From contig NZ_DAHUXJ010000108.1 in NCBI RefSeq assembly GCF_027307225.1, positions 1-43,297 of the forward strand: a stretch of DNA of 43,297 bases, read 5' to 3'. The translations under genes and the position numbers were made by a program. The stretch is from Bradyrhizobium sp. Its GTDB lineage: Bacteria; Pseudomonadota; Alphaproteobacteria; Rhizobiales; Xanthobacteraceae. The notes beneath the pieces are model-generated. The model was given only the letters and a program-made list of their open reading frames with translations, made no database searches and was not told the DNA's origin. Shown piece by piece: positions 25,915 through 34,049 of this stretch (its first letter is position 1; every line of letters begins with the position of its first letter).

Positions 25915-26079
25915 CTATTTCAGCGACGTGTTGATCGAGGAGAACTTGGTGTTGACGGTGCTGCCAATGCCGTTGACGGCGGTGATAATCACGATGCTGA
26001 GGCCGACCGCGATGAGGCAATACTCAATTGCGGTCGCGCCGGACTCGTCATTCAGAAATCGTGAAACCAGCTGCAGCAT
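25915..26079 (-). CDS. Flp/Fap family type IVb pilin
   Basis: A 54-aa pilin precursor: MLQLVSRFLNDESGATAIEYCLIAVGLSI... The GATAIEY motif is the prepilin peptidase region, with processing expected before or near the Gly-Ala, and the hydrophobic helix follows directly. These subunits form the Flp pili of the tad system. No tad/cpa assembly gene is nearby, so this is an isolated pilin copy. ATG at 26079; an in-frame start at 26115 would add twelve residues. It converges on ku with four bases between the stops. Confidence 0.9.
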   Translation of the reverse strand: MLQLVSRFLNDESGATAIEYCLIAVGLSIVIITAVNGIGSTVNTKFSSINTSLK

Positions 26080-26363
26080 CCGACACTCCTGCTTGCAGAC
26101 CTTGAGCACCTGCACCGTCTCAACTCGGACGGGAATCTAGATTGCATTGGTTACGCGTGCATTGAGGAACAGCCTGAATCGCGCATTAATCGCAGCCGCC
26201 TCCATTCTCCGATTTCCCGATAACCCCTTCTTCGATATCGGAAATCCGATGCGTCTGTTTGTGCGGGGCAACCGGCCAGAACAGTTTTTGGAAACCGTCG
26301 CTTGAAGAGGCCCGGTCGTTGAACGCCCGGTTGAGCCCGCTGCTGGCTCGCAGCCGAAACGCT
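26080..26363. other. Intergenic region between the MFS pump and the Flp pilin
   Basis: Upstream of the pilin and downstream of the pump, both on the minus strand, so it should hold the pilin promoter. A minus-strand frame at 26186-26401 is open for 71 codons but overlaps the pump's end and has no recognised content. No clear terminator hairpin was seen. Confidence 0.5.
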
Positions 26364-27941
26364 TCATTCCGCCAGTTCGACCGGTCGTGCGGGACCCGCA
26401 AGCGGCCTCTCCTCCATCAGTGCCATGCAGATCGAGGCAACCACCATCAACGCTGCCGCGGCACCGAACACATAGCGGAACGCAGCGACCATATCGGCGG
26501 CCGGAATCAAGCTCATCGCACCGTGCGGCTCGCCCGACAGCGAGGCGTCGGAGCCGAGCGCTGCCAGCAGGATCGCCGAGAACACTGCGACGGTGAGCGA
26601 GGCCATCAAGGCACGGAAGAAATTGGTCGCTCCCGTGATGGTGCCGACCTGCGATCGCGCGACCGCATTTTGCGAAGAGACGGTTGAGACCGGGAAGGCT
26701 GTGCCGAGGCCGAGGGCGAATATCGACAGCAGCACCAACAGCAGCCACAGCGGCATCAGCGCCAGTGCCAACGCCGCCGCGGTGATGGCGGCCACGATCG
26801 TTCCAATGATGGCGACGCGCTTGTAGTGCTTCGAACCTGCCATGGTCTTTCCGGCGATCGCCGCACCAAGGGTCGAAACCGCAGCCAGCGGGATCAGCGC
26901 CATGCCCGCTTCGCTCGCGCTGAGGTGATAGACCCCCTGATAGTAAAGCGGCAGATAGACCGTCAGCCCCAGCATCGCGCCCATGGCGCAACCGCCGCAG
27001 ACCATCGCATAAGGCACGACCGTTCCGCCCATCAGCGAAAGCGGCAGGAACGGCTCGTCAGCCCGCAAGGCGTGCCAGACAAACCCCAGCGCCAGTGCGA
27101 CCGAGGCGCCGACCATGGCCATGGTCACCGGCGACAGCCACGGAAAACGGTTGCCACCCCATGTCAACACCAGCATCACGACGACAGCCGCCGCCATCAG
27201 CAAAAGGCCACCAAGCCAATCGACCTCGCGGCGGCGATGAAAAACCGGGATCCGGCCCATCTTCGGCACCAGCATCGCAAGCGAGGTAAGCCCGAGCGGT
27301 ACGTTGATCCAGAAAATCATCGACCAGTGCAGATGTTCGGCGAACACGCCGCCGAGGATGGGTCCGCCGATGCCGGCGGCCATCCACACTCCGCTGAAAT
27401 ACGCTTGATACTGGCCACGCTCCCGCGGCGTGACCACGTCGGCGATGACGGTCTGAACCAGCGGCAGGATGCCTCCGCCGCCCAATCCCTGCAGGCCGCG
27501 GGCGATAATCAGGACCGGCATGTTGGGCGCGACCGCGCACAGAATCGAACCAACAATGAACAGACTCATCGAAGTGATGATCATGGCGCGACGGCCATAG
27601 ATGTCGCTCAAGGTCCCGAAGACCGGCGCGACCGCCGTCGAGGCCAGCAAGTAGGCGGTAATCACCCACGACAGGCTGGAGACGTCCCTGAACTGGTGGC
27701 CGATAGTCGGCAACGCCGTTGCAACGATGGTCTGGTCGAGCGCGGCCAGGAACATCGTCAGCATCAGGCTCATCAAAATGGTGCGGACTTCACTCTGCGT
27801 CAGCGGCGAGGGCGGCGCGATCGGCGGCGCGTCGATGATATCGGGGATATCCGAAGGCGCGACCGTCGGTTCAGCCGCGAGAGTTTCGGACAAAGTTTGC
27901 TGATCGGCCGATGGACGGCCCTGTCGTTCGAACTTGTTCAT
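26364..27941 (-). CDS. DHA2-family (EmrB/QacA) drug efflux transporter
   Basis: A 525-aa major facilitator with about 14 transmembrane segments, consistent with the drug:H+ antiporter-2 family. Motifs seen are LDQTIVATALPTI (helix 1), WVITAYLLASTAVAP (helix 2), the loop 2-3 signature FGTLSDIYGRRAMI, and GLGGGGILPL before helix 4. It has a hydrophilic N-terminus of about 55 residues. No membrane-fusion (EmrA) partner is adjacent, so it may act alone. ATG at 27941 (MNKFERQ); the frame extends 12 codons further to 27977. Substrates are unknown. Confidence 0.92.
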   Translation of the reverse strand: MNKFERQGRPSADQQTLSETLAAEPTVAPSDIPDIIDAPPIAPPSPLTQSEVRTILMSLMLTMFLAALDQTIVATALPTIGHQFRDVSSLSWVITAYLLASTAVAPVFGTLSDIYGRRAMIITSMSLFIVGSILCAVAPNMPVLIIARGLQGLGGGGILPLVQTVIADVVTPRERGQYQAYFSGVWMAAGIGGPILGGVFAEHLHWSMIFWINVPLGLTSLAMLVPKMGRIPVFHRRREVDWLGGLLLMAAAVVVMLVLTWGGNRFPWLSPVTMAMVGASVALALGFVWHALRADEPFLPLSLMGGTVVPYAMVCGGCAMGAMLGLTVYLPLYYQGVYHLSASEAGMALIPLAAVSTLGAAIAGKTMAGSKHYKRVAIIGTIVAAITAAALALALMPLWLLLVLLSIFALGLGTAFPVSTVSSQNAVARSQVGTITGATNFFRALMASLTVAVFSAILLAALGSDASLSGEPHGAMSLIPAADMVAAFRYVFGAAAALMVVASICMALMEERPLAGPARPVELAE

Positions 27942-28069
27942 CGGGAAGTGATGCCGGAAAGGGGCGGTGCGCCGCAAAACATGACCCCCTACTTAGGGGA
28001 CGAATCGGGGTCGCGGCAGCGGGTCACCTGCATGGGTGCGTCCCAAGGGACGCGGCCGCGTTCACTCCA

Positions 28070-28236
28070 CTAGTGTGGCGACACTAACGTTCCTTTCAGT
28101 GTTGCAGCGAGTTCTCCGAAGGAACGTCAGAGTCAAAGCCACACTAGAATCATATGGTTGCTAGTGTCCCTTTGGTTCTGACATTCGTAAACGAACCCGC
28201 CGCGATACGATACGAATGTCAGAACCGGGACACTAG
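28070..28236. repeat. Paired CTAG-bounded hairpin element, copy 5
   Basis: Unit 9 (28070-28147) has outer CTAGTGTGGC/GCCACACTAG and inner arms ACGTTCCTT/AAGGAACGT. Unit 10 (28161-28236) has outer CTAGTGTCCC/GGGACACTAG and inner GGTTCTGACATTCGTA with its complement. The spacer AATCATATGGTTG matches the reverse complement of the copy 4 spacer. Both spacer-side arms carry the TTT/AAA insertion. The last CTAG supplies the TAG stop codon of the UPF0260 gene on the minus strand (28233-28235). Confidence 0.92.
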
Positions 28237-28754
28237 CGGGAGGATGTCGGGCGCTTCCTAAGCCTGGCACGTTTGGGCAGAAGCGCCGGCCACTGCACGA
28301 CGTGATCCTCGAGATCCTCATCGGCAACTTCGTTCTCGGTTCCCTGCACGCGGCCACGCACGGAAACGCCGGCCTCATGAACCGTATTCAGATCACCCGA
28401 AATCAGCGGATGCCACCAATAGAGGTCGCGGCCTTCCGCCACGAGGCGGTAACCGCAGCTCGGCGGCAGCCAATTCAGCGCGCGGACATTGGCCGGCGTG
28501 AGCCTGACACAATCGGGAACCCGCTCGGACCGGTGCGTGTAATCTTTGCAGGCACAAAGACCAGCATCGAGGAGTTTGCAGGAAACGTGAGTGAAATAGA
28601 TCTTGCCGGTGTCTTCGTCCTCAAGCTTTTCCAGGCAGCAGCGGGCGCAGCCGTCGCACAGGCTCTCCCATTCCGCATCCGACATTTCTTCCAACGTCTT
28701 GGTTTTCCAGAAGAATCCCTCCTGTTCGGAAGGCGGTTGGGGCTTTTTGGTCAT
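28233..28754 (-). CDS. UPF0260 (YcgN-type) cysteine-cluster protein
   Basis: A 173-aa soluble protein of the YcgN/UPF0260 family: [27 protein letters not shown] near the start, then further Cys in [14 protein letters not shown] and VPDCVRLT. The eight-Cys pattern resembles an Fe-S or zinc-binding cluster; function is unknown. The C-terminus (about the last 25 residues, rich in Arg, ending RPTSSR) is longer and less conserved. Its stop codon is formed by the CTAG of the palindromic element, so the reading frame runs right to the element boundary. Confidence 0.9.
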   Translation of the reverse strand: MTKKPQPPSEQEGFFWKTKTLEEMSDAEWESLCDGCARCCLEKLEDEDTGKIYFTHVSCKLLDAGLCACKDYTHRSERVPDCVRLTPANVRALNWLPPSCGYRLVAEGRDLYWWHPLISGDLNTVHEAGVSVRGRVQGTENEVADEDLEDHVVQWPALLPKRARLRKRPTSSR

Positions 28755-28933
28755 GGGGTCAGGATTTTTGCAAACTTTGCTGGCTCTGCCGTTCTAGGGT
28801 CGGCGGCAACGACCGCGCAAGTGGGGATGATAAATGGGTTTCGCGAGGCCCGGGCGACGTTATCCCTTCCCCTTGAAATGTGAGGCGGGCCATTGGTTTA
28901 TCGTCCCCGCTCGGCTAGATAGATTCGGGGCAG

Positions 28934-29082
28934 CTAGTGCCGCCTATTTGAAGTTCCTGCACCACAAGCGACGAAATCGATCCAGGAACTTCAAATGGAA
29001 AAGCGGTACTAGAGCTCCGATTCCGAAGTTCGCAAAAGGTGCGTGCTGAGGTGTAACACGAACTTCGGAAAGTGGGCACTAG
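28934..29082. repeat. Chained CTAG hairpins sharing one CTAG, copy 6
   Basis: Unit 11 (28934-29012) has inner arms ATTTGAAGTTCCT/AGGAACTTCAAAT and outer CTAGTGCCGC/GCGGTACTAG. Unit 12 (29009-29082) has CTAGAGCTCCGATTCCGAAG on the left but CTTTCCGAAG and CTAGTGCCCA in complement on the right, so its outer arms do not match and it looks like a mosaic of two subtypes. The two units share the CTAG at 29009-29012 and lack the usual spacer. Confidence 0.88.
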
Positions 29083-29084
29083 GG

Positions 29085-29110
29085 CACCGAATGCCTTCAC
29101 CGAATGCCTT
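29085..29110. repeat. 13-bp tandem duplication
   Basis: CACCGAATGCCTT occurs twice in immediate succession, three bases after the last CTAG of copy 6. It lies in the leader of the penicillin-binding protein gene. Confidence 0.85.
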
Positions 29111-29219
29111 GGGTTTGCCGCAACACCCCAGCAGGATTTGAGCGCGATGCACCGCAAGCGGTGGTCGATCTCAAGTCGAAGAACGAGAATCCAGTTTCAG
29201 GTGACGCCTGCTCGTGCGC

Positions 29220-31481
29220 ATGACCGTTTTAGTCGAATGGATAAGGAAGATCCGGCGCTGGATGCTGGACCTCGACGCGCGCATCGATTCGACCCTGTTC
29301 TCCACCGGCAAGGGCACCCGCGAACTCTACGAGCGTTATTCCGCCTTCATGGACCGCTTCCATGTTGGCCGCTGGAAGCGCTGGGTGTTCATCGAGCCGT
29401 TGTCGGAAGCCGCCACCCTCGGGCTCGGCGGGCTGATCCTGATGCTGGCGCTCGCGGTGCCCGCCTTCCGTGAGACTGCCGACGAGGACTGGCTGAAGAA
29501 ATCCGATCTCGCGGTGACCTTCCTCGACCGCTACGGCAATCCGATCGGCAGCCGCGGCATCAAACACAACGACTCGATCCCGCTGGAAGATTTTCCGGAC
29601 GTCCTGATCAAGGCTACGCTGGCAACGGAAGACCGTCGCTTCTACGACCACTTCGGCATCGACGTCGCCGGCACACTGCGCGCGCTTGTGACCAACGCCC
29701 AGGCGGGCGGTGTACGCCAAGGCGGCTCCTCGATCACCCAGCAGCTCGCCAAGAACCTGTTCCTGAGCAACGAACGCACCATCGAGCGCAAGATAAACGA
29801 GGCGTTTCTGGCGATCTGGCTGGAGACGCGGCTGACCAAGAACGAAATCCTGAAGCTCTATCTCGATCGCGCCTACATGGGCGGCGGCACCTTCGGCGTG
29901 GACGGCGCGGCGCATTTCTACTTCAACAAGTCGGCGCGTGACGTCAATCTCGCGGAAGCCGCCATGCTGGCGGGACTGTTCAAGGCACCGACCAAATACG
30001 CGCCGCACATCAACCTGCCCGCCGCCCGCGCCCGCGCCAACGTCGTGCTCGACAACCTCGTCGATGCCGGCTTCATGACCGAGGGTCAGGTGTTCGGCGC
30101 CCGGCGCAATCCGGCGAGCGTCGTCGACCGCCGCGACGAAAATTCGCCGAACTATTATCTCGACTGGGCTTTCGACGAGATGCGCAAGCTGGTCGACACG
30201 TTCCCGAAGTCCTATAATGAGCGCGTCTTCGTCGTGCGCACCACGATCGACATGAGCGTGCAGCGCGCGGCGGAAGAAGCGATCGAAAACCAGTTGCGCC
30301 AGTTCGGCCGCGACTATCACGCCACACAGGCCGCTACCGTCGTTTCCGATCTCGATGGCGGCATCCGCGCCATGGTCGGCGGCCGCGACTACGGCGCAAG
30401 CCAGTTCAACCGCGCGGTCGACGCCTACCGGCAGCCAGGTTCGTCCTTCAAACCTTATGTCTACACCACGGCGCTACTCAACGGCTTCACGCCGAAGTCG
30501 GTCGTCGTCGACGGCCCGGTCTGCATCGGCAACTGGTGCCCGCAGAACTACGGCCACTCCTATTCCGGCCCGGTGACGCTGACGCAGGCGCTCACGCGCT
30601 CGATCAACGTCATTCCGGTAAAGCTCTCGATTGCGCTGGGCGGCAAGGAAGGCCCCAAGGCCGGCCGCAAAAAAATCGTAGAAGTGGCCCGCCGCTTCGG
30701 CATCAAGGCGCCCCTGCCCGATACGCCGTCGCTGCCGATCGGCGCCGACGAAGTCACGGTGCTCGAACATGCGGTGGCCTATGCGACCTTCCCGAACCGG
30801 GGCAAGGCGGTGACGCCGCACGCGATTTTGGAAGTGCGCACAGGCACCGGCGATCTGGTCTGGCGCTACGATCGCGATGGTCCGAAGCCGCGGCAGGCAA
30901 TCCCCGCCAACATCGCCGGAGAAATGGCCGAGATGATGAGCCACGTGGTGAGCGAGGGCACGGCCCGCCGCGCGGCGCTCGATGGCATTCCAACCGCCGG
31001 CAAGACCGGCACGACCAACAATTATCGCGATGCATGGTTCGTCGGATATACTGGCAATTTCACCTGTGCTGTCTGGTACGGCAACGACGACTATTCACCG
31101 ACCAACCGCATGACCGGTGGTTCGCTTCCGGCGCAGACCTGGCACGAAATCATGCTCGCGGCCCATCAGGGCGTCGAGATCAAGGAACTCCCGGGCGTTG
31201 GCATGGGAACGAAACTGCCGCAGTCTCCGTCCGCGGCTTTGCTCGCTGCCCATGGTGCCGCCCCGAAGCCGCCGGATATCAGGCCGCCGCCGGTCCTCAC
31301 CAAGCGCGGCGCGGACGTCCTGGTGCAAGTGGAAAAGATGCTAGATGACGCCGCCAGGACGGTCGACGAATCGGCGAAGCCCGCCAAGCCCGTCTCGTCG
31401 ACCTCGGCGGGATTCACCGAAAGCTTTGCTTCGGCACTGCCGGGCGCGTCCACGGCGTCGACCGCTCCACGCAAGTACTAG
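29220..31481 (+). CDS. Penicillin-binding protein 1A (bifunctional transglycosylase/transpeptidase)
   Basis: A 753-aa class A penicillin-binding protein that polymerises and crosslinks peptidoglycan. It has a cytoplasmic N-terminus of about 65 residues and one membrane helix (about 70-88). A GT51 domain follows with the catalytic Glu in ATEDRRFYDHFGID (near 136) and GGSSITQQLAKNLF. The transpeptidase domain has SSFK (SxxK, near 408), SIN (SxN) and KTGTT (near 594). A Pro/Ala-rich tail ends the protein. ATG at 29220 or GTG at 29214 could start it; neither has a strong ribosome binding site. The TAG stop (31479-31481) belongs to the CTAG of a palindromic element. Confidence 0.94.
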   Translation: MTVLVEWIRKIRRWMLDLDARIDSTLFSTGKGTRELYERYSAFMDRFHVGRWKRWVFIEPLSEAATLGLGGLILMLALAVPAFRETADEDWLKKSDLAVTFLDRYGNPIGSRGIKHNDSIPLEDFPDVLIKATLATEDRRFYDHFGIDVAGTLRALVTNAQAGGVRQGGSSITQQLAKNLFLSNERTIERKINEAFLAIWLETRLTKNEILKLYLDRAYMGGGTFGVDGAAHFYFNKSARDVNLAEAAMLAGLFKAPTKYAPHINLPAARARANVVLDNLVDAGFMTEGQVFGARRNPASVVDRRDENSPNYYLDWAFDEMRKLVDTFPKSYNERVFVVRTTIDMSVQRAAEEAIENQLRQFGRDYHATQAATVVSDLDGGIRAMVGGRDYGASQFNRAVDAYRQPGSSFKPYVYTTALLNGFTPKSVVVDGPVCIGNWCPQNYGHSYSGPVTLTQALTRSINVIPVKLSIALGGKEGPKAGRKKIVEVARRFGIKAPLPDTPSLPIGADEVTVLEHAVAYATFPNRGKAVTPHAILEVRTGTGDLVWRYDRDGPKPRQAIPANIAGEMAEMMSHVVSEGTARRAALDGIPTAGKTGTTNNYRDAWFVGYTGNFTCAVWYGNDDYSPTNRMTGGSLPAQTWHEIMLAAHQGVEIKELPGVGMGTKLPQSPSAALLAAHGAAPKPPDIRPPPVLTKRGADVLVQVEKMLDDAARTVDESAKPAKPVSSTSAGFTESFASALPGASTASTAPRKY

Positions 31482-31647
31482 CGCGGCGAATTTGAAGTTC
31501 CTATCCATGTCGCCGCAACCTCATCACAGGAACTTCAAATTCAAAAGCCGCGCCAGCAAATTTCAAGTTGCTAGGGCTCCTTTGGTTCTGAAGTTCGCAT
31601 CAGAGGTTTCCGCGATGTGTGTGCGAACTTCGGAATCGGAGCACTAG
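31478..31647. repeat. Paired CTAG-bounded hairpin element, copy 7
   Basis: Fills the whole gap between the penicillin-binding protein and the DUF1214 gene. Unit 13 (31478-31556) has inner arms GAATTTGAAGTTCCT and complement, outer CTAGCGCGGC and GCCGCGCCAG. Unit 14 (31571-31647) has inner GAAGTTCGCA/TGCGAACTTC, outer CTAGGGCTCC/GGAGCACTAG. The spacer is 14 nt. AAAA (unit 13) and TTT (unit 14) insertions face the spacer. The first CTAG forms the upstream gene's stop. The GGAG in the last arm (31638-31641) is the likely ribosome binding site for the GTG at 31650. Confidence 0.93.
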
Positions 31648-31649
31648 AC

Positions 31650-32228
31650 GTGCGGCTCGTATTCGTCACCTTGCTGGCGCTGATCCTCGCCGCCGCCATC
31701 GGCCTCGGCGCCACTTGGACGACGGCGACCCGCGGCACCGACATCGGCACGCTGACCATCGGCGCCTGGACCGCACGGCCAAGAACCGGCACCGTCGAAG
31801 TCGACCCCTATTCGCGCGCATCCATCGCCCGCAGCGGCGAATTGCCGATCGGTACCGGCGACGGCATCGCGTTCTCGGCGAACCGTGACGACAACAAGCG
31901 GCTGCTCGACGGACGCTGCGACGTGCTGGTGAGCGGAATTACGCCGCCGGCGCGGTTCTGGACCTTGACGCTCTACGACAGGAAGGGACGATTGGTCGCC
32001 AACGCGCTGCAGCGCTATGGCTTCACCAGCGAGGAAATCATCCGCGGCGCCGATGGCTCGTTCGAGGTGCGGGTCGCCTCGCGATCGCGCGCCGGCAACT
32101 GGTTGCCGACCGGCGGGATCGAGCGCTACACGCTGGTGCTGCGGCTTTACGATACCCCGGTTGGCGTGGCGACGCGCACCCAGCGCGATGCTCCGATGCC
32201 CTCCATCGCAACCGCGAGTTGCCCATGA
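31650..32228 (+). CDS. DUF1214-domain membrane-anchored protein
   Basis: A 192-aa protein with an N-terminal signal-anchor (RLVFVTLLALILAAAIGLGATW) and a C-terminal beta-rich DUF1214 domain (FWTLTLYDRKGRLVAN, GNWLPTGGIERYTLVLRLYD). The GTG at 31650 is chosen because it follows a GGAG at eight bases; that GGAG is part of the palindromic element. In many proteins DUF1214 is fused to DUF1254; here the partner is encoded separately as the next gene, which starts by an ATGA overlap. Function unknown; the pair is probably periplasmic. Confidence 0.85.
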   Translation: MRLVFVTLLALILAAAIGLGATWTTATRGTDIGTLTIGAWTARPRTGTVEVDPYSRASIARSGELPIGTGDGIAFSANRDDNKRLLDGRCDVLVSGITPPARFWTLTLYDRKGRLVANALQRYGFTSEEIIRGADGSFEVRVASRSRAGNWLPTGGIERYTLVLRLYDTPVGVATRTQRDAPMPSIATASCP

Positions 32229-32791
32229 TCCGGTTGATCTTCACCATCCTGGCCGGCGTTTTCCTCGGCGGCATTGTGCATCTGGTCAGTGTGCTGGCGC
32301 TGCCGCGGATTGCGACGCAGGATGCCTATTCGCGTCTCGCCCCGATCACCAAGGTGAACGCCGTTACATCGCTGCCGCAACCCGATCCCAGCACCGAGCC
32401 TCTGCCCTTCATGGATCCGGCCTTTGCGGTCGCGATCTGCCGCTACGATCTTTCCGGCGGCCCGATCAAGCTCGCCGTCCCCGTGAGCCAGGCCTATACG
32501 TCGGTTTCGTTCTATACCCGCAACGAACTCGCCTACTACGCCATCAACGATCGCTCCGCCGGACGCAAGGTCATTGAGCTCGACCTGATGACGGAAGCAC
32601 AGCATGCCGCGCTGCCCGAGGATGAAGATGTGACTGCCGCGGACCGTTTGATCATCGATTCTCCGAGCGCGGCCGGACTGATCGTGATGAAAGCCTTGGC
32701 ACCGGAGCCGGGCCTGATGGCACAGGCGCAAGCGTCGCTTGCTGCATCGAGTTGCAAGGTGCAGACCGAGCCGGCGCCGGCCAAGCGCTGA
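32225..32791 (+). CDS. DUF1254-domain membrane-anchored protein
   Basis: A 188-aa protein, partner of the preceding DUF1214 gene (ATG at 32225 overlaps its TGA). It has an N-terminal membrane helix (IRLIFTILAGVFLGGIVHLVSVLAL), then a short DUF1254-like domain (QDAYSRLAPITKVNAV, FMDPAFAVAICRYDLSGGPIKL, YTSVSFYTRNELAYYAIND). The two products look like one functional unit with each half membrane-anchored. No catalytic motif recognised. Confidence 0.82.
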   Translation: MIRLIFTILAGVFLGGIVHLVSVLALPRIATQDAYSRLAPITKVNAVTSLPQPDPSTEPLPFMDPAFAVAICRYDLSGGPIKLAVPVSQAYTSVSFYTRNELAYYAINDRSAGRKVIELDLMTEAQHAALPEDEDVTAADRLIIDSPSAAGLIVMKALAPEPGLMAQAQASLAASSCKVQTEPAPAKR

Positions 32792-32804
32792 GCGAAAGTG
32801 TCGT

Positions 32805-33584
32805 TTAGCCCTTCGAGATGACCTGATACCCGGTGCCAGGTTGGATCACGACGGGTGGATTGGCAGCGAGCCCGGCCATTTCGTTGATCAGGCGGTCGGC
32901 TTCGCCCGCGATGTTATCCGGTGCCTGAACCACCAGCCGCTCCAGCGCCCAGCGATACGACGATACGCGCCGCTCCTGGCATTGCTGGACCCACTGCACG
33001 ATCAGCGCGTTCTCTTCCATGCGGGCGACGGCGTCTGCGCGCTCCCGTGGCGACAATTGCGAGACGTGGGCGAGGCTCGCATTGCGCTTCCGGTCGAGTT
33101 CGAGTACGCGCGCGGCTGTCGAATAGAACTGCTCGAGACGCGTGATGTCGTCACGCGCATCGTCGATCAGTTGGGAATAGCGCGAGGCGTCGGAGCGGTG
33201 CGGCTCGTCGATCAGCGCACGGCCGTAGGCGGTGCGATCGAAGACAACCTTCTGCCGCCACGGCGAGGCGACGACCTGATAATCGCCGAACACCGCCTTC
33301 CAGGCGGGCCGCGAATGCGGCGGCTCGATTAGCGGATAGGCTTGATCGCGAAGCTGTCTTTCGCCGTCGGTGAGTTGAAACTGCGATGGCTTGAGGCCGA
33401 TGCTGCCGGTCGCTTCGGCGCCCATCCAGCGATGCATGTCGTCGTTGCGGAAATCCGCGCGCGTGCGGCCGAAATCGCCCCCGGCGCAACCGCCAAGCAA
33501 GAGCCCTGTGGCAAGCAGCACTGCAAACGATGCAGAGGCGCGGGGCTGCCGGCTCGCCCGCATCAAATGAGAGATGTCCGGCAT
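32805..33584 (-). CDS. Hypothetical lipoprotein, 259 aa
   Basis: A clear lipoprotein signal: hydrophobic stretch FAVLLATGLLLGGCAGG with lipobox LGGC, the Cys at about residue 33 being the lipidation site. The mature part is soluble and largely helical (YSQLIDDARDDITRLEQFY, EENALIVQWVQQCQERR); no enzyme motif recognised. ATG at 33584 is preferred over a TTG at 33590. It converges on the DUF1254 gene, with 13 bases between the stops. Confidence 0.8.
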   Translation of the reverse strand: MPDISHLMRASRQPRASASFAVLLATGLLLGGCAGGDFGRTRADFRNDDMHRWMGAEATGSIGLKPSQFQLTDGERQLRDQAYPLIEPPHSRPAWKAVFGDYQVVASPWRQKVVFDRTAYGRALIDEPHRSDASRYSQLIDDARDDITRLEQFYSTAARVLELDRKRNASLAHVSQLSPRERADAVARMEENALIVQWVQQCQERRVSSYRWALERLVVQAPDNIAGEADRLINEMAGLAANPPVVIQPGTGYQVISKG

Positions 33585-33598
33585 GTCCAATCCGCCGC

Positions 33599-33796
33599 TT
33601 AGCGACGTCGGCGACGGCGGCCCGGGGCTGTCCCCGCCTCCGGCCCGCGATCCCCACTGGTTTCCTCAACCTGCCGCTCGATCCGGATGACGGGAAGGAT
33701 CAGGACCGTTCCCTTACGCTCCTGCGGGGCGCCATCCACGGTTGATCCCAGCCACCGCAAGGCTGCATCCGCTGGAAATTCAATGACGGTGCCCAT
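33599..33796 (-). CDS. Small conserved-looking hypothetical protein, 65 aa
   Basis: MGTVIEFPADAALRWLGSTVDGAPQERKGTVLILPVIRIERQ... ends in a run of six Arg. The MGTVIEFP start is seen in many small alphaproteobacterial proteins of unknown function. The gene lies 14 bases upstream of the lipoprotein start on the same strand, so the two are probably co-transcribed. No membrane helix. Confidence 0.68.
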   Translation of the reverse strand: MGTVIEFPADAALRWLGSTVDGAPQERKGTVLILPVIRIERQVEETSGDRGPEAGTAPGRRRRRR

Positions 33797-34049
33797 GCCG
33801 AACTTCTCCGGTTGCCGCTTGTGACGCGATTTGCGGCGACGGAGGTCATTAAGAACAAAACGTGGTTAACGGCTTCTTAAAGTGTAGCCCGGCGGATAAC
33901 GGCTGCGGCTTTCGCAAGACCGGCTGCGGCGCTCCGGGACGGGCGCGAAAAGCGGCTTTCGCCTTTCACGAATTGTTTTCCTTAACGCGGCGTTAAAGCA
34001 ACCCGCTTAGGCTGACGCGGGATTTGAAATCAGTCGCGTACCGCTCAAA
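33797..34049. promoter_or_regulatory. Divergent intergenic region, probable promoters
   Basis: About 250 bases between the divergently transcribed small protein gene (minus) and the DUF2336 gene (plus). It contains AT-richer stretches (around 33845-33885 and 33970-34000) suited to promoters, but no box was firm enough to name. Confidence 0.4.

Noticed and set aside
26186..26401. 71-codon minus-strand frame between the MFS and pilin genes
   Set aside because: It overlaps the 3' end of the transporter and has no recognised content or ribosome binding site; kept only as part of the intergenic note.
26826..28073. 415-aa plus-strand frame opposite the DHA2 transporter
   Set aside because: Antisense shadow; the composition (Arg, His, Gln, Asp repeats) is typical of reverse-complemented membrane genes.
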